Below, one piece after another: positions 56,197 to 64,000 of a stretch of 64,000 nucleotides of DNA; the stretch's first letter is position 1; every line of letters begins with the position of its first letter. Where the stretch lies: contig NW_017189517.1 of the NCBI RefSeq assembly GCF_001704415.2, positions 5,033,167 to 5,097,166 of the forward strand. Direction: 5' to 3'. The notes under the pieces are model-generated. The model made no database searches. It was not told the DNA's origin and was given only the letters and a program-made list of their open reading frames with translations. The translations under genes were made by a program, and so were the position numbers. The stretch comes from Capra hircus (Eukaryota; Chordata; Mammalia; Artiodactyla; Bovidae).

Positions 56197-57033
56197 TATA
56201 CAGCCTTGATGTACTCCTTTCCCTATTCAGAACCAGTCTGTTGTTTCATGTCCAGTTCTAAGTGTTTCTTCCTGACCTGCATATAGGTTTCTCAAGAGAC
56301 AGGTCAGGTGGTCTGGTATTCCCATTTCTTTCAGAATTTTCCACAGTTTATTGTGATCCACACAGTCAAAGGCTATAGCTAATAAAGCAGAAATAGATGT
56401 TTTTCTGGAACTATCTTGCTCTTTTGATCATTCAGTGAATGTTGGCAATTTAATCTCTGGTTCCTCTGCCTTTTCTAAAATGACAGAATGATCTCTGTTC
56501 ATTTCCAAGGCAAAACATTCAATATTACAGTAATCCAAGTCTATGCCCCAAAGAGTAACTCTGAAGAAGCTGAAGTTGCATGGTTCTATGAGGCCGTACA
56601 AGACCTTTTAGGACTAACGCCCCCAAAAAGGTGTCTTTTCATTATAGGGGACTAGAATGCAAAAGTAGGAAGTCAAGAAACACCTGGACTGATGGGCAAA
56701 TTTGGCCTTGGAATATGGAATGAAGCAGGGCAAACGCTAATAGAATTTTGCTAAGAGAACACACTGGTCATAGCAAACACCCTCTTCCAACAACACAAGA
56801 GAAGACACTACACATGGACATCACCAGATGGTCAACATCAAAATCAGATTGATGATATTCTTTGCAGCCAAAGATGGGGAAGCTCTATACAGTCAACAAA
56901 AACAAGACCAGGAGCTGACTGCGGCTCTGATCATGAGCTGCTTATTGCCAAATTCAGACTTAAATTGAAGAAAGTAGGGAAAACCACTTGACCATTCAGG
57001 TATGACCTAAATCAAATTCCTTATGAGTATACA

Positions 57034-57411
57034 GTGGAAGTGAGAAATAGATTTAAGGGACTAGGTCTGATAGATAGAGTGCCTGATGAACTATGGACGG
57101 AGGTTCATGACGTTGTACAGGAGAAAGGGATCAAGACCATCCCCATGGAAAAGAAATACAAAAAAGCAAAATGGCTGTCTGTGGAGGGGTTACAAATAGC
57201 TGTGAAAAGAAGAGAAGTGAAAGGCAAAGGACAAAAGGAAAGATATAAGCATCTGAATGCAGAGTTCCAAAGAATAGCAAGAAGAGATAAGAAAGTCTTT
57301 CTCAGCGATCAATGCAAAGAAATAGACGAAAAGAACAGAATAGGAAAGACTAGAGAGCTCTTCAAGAAAATTAGAGATAACAAGGGAACATTTCATGCAA
57401 AGATGGGCTAG
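57034..57411 (+). pseudogene. BovB linker fragment (125 codons)
   Basis: EVRNRFKGLGLIDRVPDELW, the Lys-rich stretch and QCKEIDEKNRIGKTRELFKKI, in the plus-strand half of the inverted copy. Ends at a TAG where siblings read on. The RT N-terminal part resumes in a different frame at 57528 (CEVKWAFESI, PVELFQFLKDDAVKVLHSICQQIW). Confidence 0.78.
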
Positions 57412-57853
57412 ATAAAGGACAGACATGGTATGGACTTAGCAGAAGCAGAAGATATTAAGAAGAGGTAGCAAGAGTACACAGAAGAACTGTACAAAAAAAT
57501 CTTCACAACCAAGATAATCATGATGGTATGATCACTCACCTAGACCCAGACATCCTGGAATGTGAAGTCAAGTGGGCCTTTGAAAGCATCACTATGAACA
57601 AGGCTACTGAAGGTGATGGAATTCCAGTTGAGCTATTTCAATTCCTGAAAGATGATGCTGTGAAAGTGCTGCACTCAATATGCCAGCAAATTTGGAAAAC
57701 TCAGCAGTGGCCACAGGAATGGAAAAGGTCAGTTTTCATTCCAATGCCAAAGAAAGGCAATGCCAAAGAATGCTCAAACTACTACACAATTGTACTCATC
57801 TCACATGCTAGTAAAGTAATGCTCAAAATTCTCCACACCAGGCCAAGCATATT

Positions 57854-57931
57854 AGATAATTATAAAATGTCCTGCCTTCAGAGAGTCTACAATCTAGTGG
57901 CAGTCTTACAAGTTAAGTCAGTGTCTGACTG
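57854..57931. other. Short unique spacer
   Basis: 78 bp between two BovB insertions. Confidence 0.5.
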
Positions 57932-58478
57932 AGTTGTTGTTCAGTCGCTAAGTCATGTCTGTCTCTTTGTGACCCCATGGACTGTAGCACACCAGACTTC
58001 CCTGTCCTCCACTACTTCCCAGAGATTGCTCAAACTCGTGTCCATTGAGTCGGTGATGCCATCCAAACATCTCATCCTCTGTCGTCCCCTTCTTTTCCTG
58101 CCTTCAATCTTCCCCAGCATCAGGGTCTTTTCCAGTGAGTCAGTTCTTCACATCAGGTGGCCAAAGTATTGGAGTTTCAGCATCCTCTTGCCTTTAATCT
58201 TTCCCCAAATCAGGGTCTTTTCCAATGAGTCAGCTCTTCACATCAGGTGTCCAAAATTTTGGAGATTCAGCTTTAGCATGAGTCCTTCTAATTAATATTC
58301 AGGGTTGGTTTCTTTTAAGACTGACTGATTTGATTTACCTTGCAGTCCAAGGAACTCTCAAGAGTCTTCGCCAGCACAACAGTTTAAAAGCATCAATTCT
58401 TCAGCACTCAGCCTTCTGTATGGTCCAACTTTCACATCTTTACATGACTACTGGAGAAACCACAGCTTTGACTATGTA
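57932..58478 (-). mobile_element. BovB LINE 3' fragment with 90-bp internal duplication
   Basis: Minus-strand BovB from 'gttgttgttcagtcgctaag' into the RT C-terminal region. The segment that includes 'cagggtcttttcca' and 'cacatcaggtg' is present twice (58099-58188 and 58189-58279), a tandem duplication with many small differences. Upstream truncated near 'cacagctttgactat'. Confidence 0.85.
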
Positions 58479-58744
58479 GATACAACCAGTCCCAGTTAGA
58501 AAAGGGGAAACTGACACCTCTGGGAGGATGATCTCTAAGTTATAAAGAAATGGAAATTTATGGGTTTTATGATGTTTTAGGACATTTGGAGAAATTATTA
58601 ATAGATGTTTTACTGATACATTGGAGCATTGTGAGAAAAAAGAGCATGAGACCCTTAAAAGTCAGTGCAAGGATGGAGAACAAGAAGGAGATTAATAATT
58701 TCAGGAAAAATAAAATGTTTTAAGAGAAAGTAAATGTAGTCCTT

Positions 58745-59310
58745 GTTACCAAGACTATTGCCCAGAATCATACTCTTGCCCCTTCCCAAACTAACCATAT
58801 CCTCTAGCTGTTTTATCATTGAAGGAACAACTGTCTAATCACAAGAAAACTGGTGCAAGCTTGTTCAGCCCCAAAAGTGGGACAAAGGTTGTCCTGCAGC
58901 TCATTGCTATCTCATTATAATAATAAGCTCTCTGCCCATCCACACTTTCGTAAGTCAATCAACTACCAAACCAGATGCCAAAGGACCATACAAGGGCAGG
59001 AGAAGTGGCACCAGAGTCCCAGGAAGAACTGATCCTTTTCCCAGAAAGCCAATACATAATAACCTCACTAACCTTGTCTTAAAAATCTTAATTTGATTGT
59101 CTCTTGTCAAGAAGATGATTTTTGAACTAAGATTCCACTTCTGCATTCTCTGGCCATTGAATAAAGCCCCTGCTGTTTCAGCCTCAGCATTGATTTCCTT
59201 ATTGGATATGCAAATCGAAAGAGAAGAAGAACGTCCTTGAACTGAGCCAGAGGGTTTTCTGTTTAGCTAGGGGCTCAAGAGGTGGGGCCTGAACTGCACC
59301 GGAACCCAAG
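58745..59310 (+). mobile_element. Probable LTR (solo), family unknown
   Basis: The end has a LTR look: 'ctctggccattgaataaagc' with AATAAA at 59160-59165 followed by a pyrimidine-rich 'ctgctgtttcagcctc' stretch. Upstream sequence is moderately GC-rich with no coding frame. I cannot name the family or find its borders, so extent is approximate. Confidence 0.4.
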
Positions 59311-59351
59311 TATGAGTCCACAAATCTAATTAATTAACAATAATCAAAGTA

Positions 59352-59568
59352 TTGTTGTTGTTGTTGTTTAGTTACTGAGTCATGTACAGTTCTTTTGCAA
59401 CCCCGTGGACTGTAGCCCACCAGGCTCCTCTGTCCATGGAATTTCTCAGGCAAGAACACTGGAACAGGTTTCCACTTCCTTCTCCAGGGTATCTTCCTAA
59501 CTCAGGAATTGAACCTGTGTCTCCTGCTTGGCAAATGGATTCGTTACCACTGAGCCACCAGGGAAGCC
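59352..59568 (-). mobile_element. Bov-tA SINE, near full-length
   Basis: Reverse orientation: (GTT)n edge, 'gtttagttactgagtcatg', 'ccgtggactgtagcccacc', body, and head 'ttaccactgagccaccaggg'. Complete head with diverged body. Confidence 0.9.
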
Positions 59569-59702
59569 AGTTCAAACTGTGGTTCAATAATTAAATAATA
59601 TTTGCATCATTATTAAAGCAAAGATTGAATACAGTTGCCCTTCTGTAATTGGGGGTTCCCTATCCATGACCACAAATGAAAATACTTCTTAAAAATGTCC
59701 AG

Positions 59703-61041
59703 TTCACTTCAGTTCAGTTGCTCAGTTGTGTCGACTCTTTGAAACCTCATAGACTGCAGCATGCCAGGCCTCCCTGTCCATCACCAACTCCCGGAGTTTA
59801 CTCAACTCATGTCCATAAAGTCAGTGATGTCATCCAACCATCTCATCCTCTGTCATTCCCTTCTTCTCCCACCCTCAGGGAGAATTACCCTCAATCTTTG
59901 CCAGCATCAGGGTCTTTTCAAATGAGTCAGCACTTTGCATCAGGTGGCCAAAATATTGGAGTTTCAGCTTCACAATCAGTCCTTCCAATGAACACTCAGG
60001 ACTGACTGATCTCCTTTAGGACGGACTGGTTGGATCTCCCTGCAATCCAAGGGACTATCAAGAGTCTTCTCTCATACCACATTTCAAAAGCATCAATTCT
60101 TCAGTGCTCGGCTTTCTTTATAGTCCAACTCTCACGTCCATAAATGACTACTGGAAAAACCATAGCTTTGACTAGATGGACCTTTGTTGGCAAAGTAATG
60201 TCTCTGCTCTTTAATATGCTGTCTAGGCTGGTCATAATGTTCCTGCCAAGGAGTACACATCTTTTAATTTCATGGCTGCAGTCACAATCTGCAGTGATTT
60301 TGGAGCCCCAAAAAATAAATAAATAAAATCAGGCACTGTTTCCACTTTTTCCCCATCTATTTGCCATGAAGTAATGGGACCGAATGACATGATCTTTGTT
60401 TTCTGAATGTTGAGCTTTAAGCCAACTTTTTCACTCCCCTCTTTCACTTTCATCAAGAGGCTCTTTAGTTCTTCTTCACTTTCTGCAATAAGGGTGGTGT
60501 CATCTGCATATCTGTGGTTATTGATATTTCTCCCGGCAATCTTGATTCCAGCTTGTGCTTCATCCAGCCCAGCATTTCTCATGATGTACTCTGCATATAA
60601 GTTAAATAAGCAGGGTGACAATATACAGCCTTGACACACTTCTTTTCCTATTTGGATTTAATGTCAAAGAATGCTCAAAATACCGCATAATTTCACTCAT
60701 CTCACACGCTAACAAAGTAATGCTCAAAAGTCTCCAAGCCATGCTTCAACAGTATGTGAACCGTAAACTTCCAGACGTTCAAGCTGGTTTTAGAAAAGGC
60801 AGATGAACCAGAAATCAAATTGCCAACATGCGTTGGATCACTGAAAAAGCAAAAGAGTTCCAGAAAAGAGCCTATTTCTGCTTTATTGACTATACCAAAG
60901 CCTATGACTGTGAGAATCACAATAAACTGTGGAAAATTCTGAAAGAGATTGGAATACCAGACCACCTGACCTGCCTCTTGAGAAATCTGTATGCATGTCA
61001 TGGAACAACAGACTGGTTCCAAATAGGAAAAGGAGTACATC
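59703..61041 (-). mobile_element. BovB LINE, 1.34 kb, with 5' inversion and 12-bp TSD
   Basis: 59703-about 60656 is minus-strand BovB, from the tail to RT codons FQIGK. About 60661-61041 is plus-strand BovB, from codons KECSKYRIISL to FQIGKGVHQ. TSD 'aaaaatgtccag' (59691-59702) and 'aaaaatatccag' (61042-61053), one mismatch. Both arms contain the FQIGKGV coding segment, so about 25 bp is duplicated at the inversion. Third copy with this architecture. Confidence 0.9.
60232..60639 (-). pseudogene. BovB RT palm fragment (135 codons)
   Basis: CQGCILSPCLFNLYAEYIMRN followed by HRYADDTTLIAESEEELKSLLM (YADD intact, flanking residues changed) and LNIQKTKIMSFGPITSW. The frame is shifted near an AT-rich 'aataaataaataaa' expansion at 60313-60327. 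Confidence 0.78.
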
Positions 61042-61053
61042 AAAAATATCCAG

Positions 61054-61547
61054 AAAGTTCCAAAAATATGGGAACTCTATACACAGAATTTGCACTGTAC
61101 TTCCAACTATTTACATAGTATTTACTTTGTATTAGGTATTATAAATAACCTAGGGAGGATTTAAAGTATAAAGGAGGACGTATGTAGGCTAACTGTAAAC
61201 ACTACACCATTTTTTACATAAAGAATTTGAGCATCAACAAATTTTGATTTCCTCAGTGGGGATGGGAGCATGGTCCTAGTATGAAATCCCACTGCAGATA
61301 CGTTTAGTGGCAAGAACAAAAAACTCTGATATAACCACATGAGAAAATTGGCTTGGGAAAGTAGAGAGGACTATAATATAAAAAGATAAATCTTTAAATA
61401 TCATAATGTGTTTTCAATAGTCAGTAGATAATGTCTGAAGCTGATGAATCCAAAAGAACAACTTTTGTCATTACTTATAAATATGGCAATTAATACCAAT
61501 TGAAATAGCTACAGTAATTAAATTGATTGCCTCTCAAGAGCAGGAAT
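61054..61547. other. Unassigned sequence
   Basis: No gene or repeat recognised. Confidence 0.4.
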
Positions 61548-61683
61548 TGGAGAAGGAAATGGCAACCCACTCCAGTGTTCTTGCCTGGAGAATCCCAGGG
61601 ACGGGGGAGCCTGGTGGGCTGCCGTCTATGGGGTCGCACAGAGTCGGACACGACTGAAGCGACTTGGCAGCAGCAGCAGCAGC
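61548..61683 (+). mobile_element. Bov-A-type SINE, young, 12-bp TSD
   Basis: 'ggagaaggaaatggcaaccc', 'cagtgttcttgcctggag', 'gggacgggggagcctgg', 'gtcgcacagagtcggacacg' and a (GCA)n tail. CpG sites are intact, suggesting a recent insertion. TSD 'aagagcaggaat' (61536-61547) and 'aagagcagaaat' (61684-61695), one mismatch. No tRNA head. Confidence 0.92.
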
Positions 61684-61974
61684 AAGAGCAGAAATAAGGG
61701 ACAGGGAGGAGTGGGACAGATGAAGACATATTATTATTATAAGCCTTTTTGTTTTTTTATTTTTTTAATTATGTGCATGAATAAATTGGTAAAATATAAA
61801 TTAATTTTCACTTTAAATAACATTCATAATTTAAACAATAAAGGAATATACAAATAATGTAAAAAAACCCTGAATGTTCTGTTCACTTTCAATTAGCCAG
61901 AATATTTCATTAAATCTATAAGTTCTACTATAATATGTGCCTCATATTATTGGTTGAATGATCTATAGGTATTA

Positions 61975-62270
61975 TGCTAAGCACATAGTATGGTATTATC
62001 TAGTAAACTTGTATGGAACTTATTATTCACTAGTCTCTATTCTGAGTGCTTTTATATATACTATATTACATTATTTCATTTTATTTCATTTTCATAACAA
62101 TCCTCAAGGTAGGTACATACAATATAAAATTTAATTAGATCATAAATCCATTGGGTAAGTAATATTCTCATTTTGAGGTTAGGAAACAGAGGCAGCAACA
62201 ACCCAAACTATATAGCTGTTAAACCACTTAGGGAATGAAATCTAAGTTTTCTTGATTACAATGTCTTTGC
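61975..62270 (+). repeat. MIR SINE with internal AT expansion
   Basis: 'ctctattctgagtgctttt', 'tttcataacaatcctcaagg', 'ggtaggtac', later 'ctcattttgaggttaggaaac' and 'aaactatatagctg' follow MIR order, with extra AT-rich sequence between the halves. Confidence 0.55.
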
Positions 62271-62501
62271 TGACTGCTAGATAACATGATATTTATTAAG
62301 CAACTAGCATGGATTCTGTCTAAGAGGTGGTACTCAGTGAAAACTGTATAAGAATATTAATCTACATAAATAATTTCAGGATATTTTTATAAAAGACTCC
62401 TAACTGTGTGTAATAAAGGGCTGAATTTCTTAAGGTGAATAAACAAAATTTAAAATTTCCACAGGGTATCTGGTTCTTTATTTGATATAGCATTATCACC
62501 A

Positions 62502-62722
62502 GAGGCTTCCCTGGTGGCACTAGTGGTAAAGAACCCACAAGAAAATGTAGGAGATATAAGAGATCCAGTTTTGATCCTTTGGTTGGGAAGACACCCTGGA
62601 AGAGGGCATGGCAAACCACTCCACTATTCTTTCCTGGAGAATACCCATGGGCAGAAAAGCCCAGTGGGCTATAGATCATAGGGTTGCACAGAGTCAGTCA
62701 CAACTGAAGTGACTTAGCACAT
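62502..62722 (+). mobile_element. Bov-tA SINE, diverged
   Basis: Head 'gaggcttccctggtggcac', middle 'gttgggaagacaccctggaag', body 'ggcaaaccactccactattc' and 3' end 'gcacagagtcagtcacaac'. The B-box region is altered. Confidence 0.87.
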
Positions 62723-62970
62723 GCACCCATTTTATAGTTACTTATCTGCATTTGTCACAGATACAATTTCTACATGATATTTATATGACTTAAACATATT
62801 TTTACTTGGTATCTCACTGTATATTCATTTAAAAAAGGAGGTAAACTTCACATATACTCATTTAGAAATTAACAGCAAAATTAATGCAGAAAAATATGTA
62901 AATAATGTCTCTTTTTTTACTAGAAATGTTGTCTCTGTGTGTGATATATGATTATATATATTTATATATT

Positions 62971-63002
<32 letters not shown>

Positions 63003-63635
63003 CAGAGAGAGATAATTTATAAAAGATTATGAAAGACAATGATAAGCATTTGTCTCCCAGTAGGGAGGATGGAGATATCAGGAAGGCAGAAGAGGAGACT
63101 CACATTTTACCTTATACCTTTCTTTAGTGTTTTAATTTTTATGATTGTCATGAATTACTTGTATAACTGAATAGAATTAATTAATCAAAAAACAACCTTT
63201 TATTATGTTTAATATAATTAGAACATTTTTGTGGCTATTCTTTAGAGCTTTTGTATTTCCAACTTAATAAAGCATGATGATAGGCAGCCAGAATAAAATC
63301 AATATGGTACTTTAAAAATATGTACTTAATGAAGAAAATATGCATTCTGCTTGCAAGCCATAAATAGGGAAAAAATCAAAAGTGACTACTTTGCTCTGCT
63401 CCCTTCACAACTTATTTTAAAAACAAAATATGTTTCTCACTTGCCAAAATTACCCAACAATGTGGCATATTAATGACTCATGAACACCAAAGAGAGTACA
63501 TAATCACTAATATTTAATAACAACATTAAAAACCTAAATCAAAATGAAAATTATGGGAACAGTAATAACAGTGATTTGATCTTTGATTTCAGAGACTCAC
63601 ATGCAAAGATAAAAGCAAATTAAATATTTTTTAAA
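62723..63635. other. AT-rich sequence with a microsatellite
   Basis: A (TA)n run followed by (GA)n at about 62950-63012. No gene or named repeat elsewhere. Confidence 0.5.
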
Positions 63636-64000
63636 ACCATAGCCTGGATATGGCATAAGCCCTCTTGGAGGAGGTCACCATTAACCCCATCATAAAGCAA
63701 CCAGAACTTACACAGGACTGGGGAAACAGACTCTTAGAGGGCACAAATAGAACCAGGTCATACCATAACTATGAGCTTTGCCATGTACGGCCACCCAAGA
63801 TGGACGGGGTCATGGTGGAGAGTTCTCACAAAATGTGGTCCACAAGAGAAGGAAATGGCAAACCACTTCAATATTCTTGCCTTGAGAATCCATGAACAGC
63901 ATGAAAATGCAAAAAGATAGGACAGTGAAAGATGAACTCCCCAGGTAGGTAGGTGCCTAATATGCTATGAGAGATTACTGGAGATAAAACTCCAGAAAGA
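63636..64000 (+). mobile_element. BovB LINE 5' region, runs off the window
   Basis: 'ctcttggaggaggtcaccatt', 'ccagaacttacacaggactg', then 'gtcatggtggagagttctc', 'ggcaaaccacttcaatattc', 'aaaagataggacagtgaaag' and 'gaactccccaggtaggtagg' match the BovB 5' leader; the last block is also the start of the plus-strand half of the 39846 copy. A family segment between about 63757 and 63780 seems deleted. The endonuclease frame should begin just beyond the window. Confidence 0.72.

Larger units (their letters stand above)
55309..57842 (-). mobile_element. BovB LINE, 2.53 kb, with 5' inversion and 11-bp TSD
   Basis: 55309-about 56478 is minus-strand BovB, from its tail to the RT codons GRGTRDQ. About 56478-57842 is plus-strand BovB, from endonuclease codons NDRMISV to the RT codons SKVMLKILH. 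TSD 'ccaagcatatt' at 55298-55308 and 57843-57853. A run of A shared by both arms marks the junction, and roughly 50 bp between the arms is missing. Same architecture as the 39846 copy; a second independent case. Confidence 0.92.

Overview
The window is nuclear DNA from a ruminant (bovid-type) mammal. It is packed with BovB, the RTE-clade LINE abundant in ruminants, together with its dependent SINEs (Bov-tA and Bov-A types, tRNA-Glu-derived heads) and a bovine-type L1. Older mammalian repeats (MIR, L2, MaLR/MLT1 LTRs, MER5-like pieces, L1M) lie beneath them. No operons, bacterial ribosome sites or intact host genes are visible. Cattle, bison, sheep and goat cannot be told apart by eye. A run of 25 N at 38136-38160 is an assembly gap.

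Layout. 1-4.4 kb: old L1M and MIR remnants, then a solo ERV LTR split by a BovB copy. 4.9-12 kb: five BovB pieces inserted into an old L2, an L1 3' UTR and a MaLR LTR. 12-20 kb: MIR, MLT1 and SINE remnants plus the longest quiet stretch (16.7-17.9 kb). 20-26 kb: BovB pieces, a MaLR LTR with a 47-bp internal duplication, and an old L1M carrying a tiny young L1 with a 3' transduction and a 5' inversion. 26-39 kb: mostly unassigned sequence with Bov-tA SINEs, L2 tails, a LTR split by two SINEs, and one candidate exon (33598-33729). 39.8-42.6 kb: a BovB insertion with its 5' half inverted. 44.5-55.0 kb: a near-full-length bovine L1 on the minus strand, itself hit by a shorter L1, a 2.3-kb BovB and a 96-bp L1. 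55.3-61.0 kb: two more BovB copies with inverted 5' parts. 61-64 kb: SINEs, an MIR, and the 5' end of another BovB running off the window.

BovB makes up roughly a quarter of the window by my hand count (16 copies, about 16.6 kb). All open reading frames I can assign belong to BovB (APE-type endonuclease, reverse transcriptase with YADD) or L1 (ORF1p, ORF2p), and all are truncated or frame-shifted, so none is likely to be active. From family knowledge, the SINEs share the BovB 3' tail and depend on LINE reverse transcriptase.

The strongest signal is structural. Five retro-insertions (three BovB, two L1) have a 5' segment in opposite orientation, each inside one pair of target-site duplications. 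This is the signature of twin priming, well known for L1; I do not know how well it is documented for BovB/RTE. I found no evidence of a new protein-coding system.
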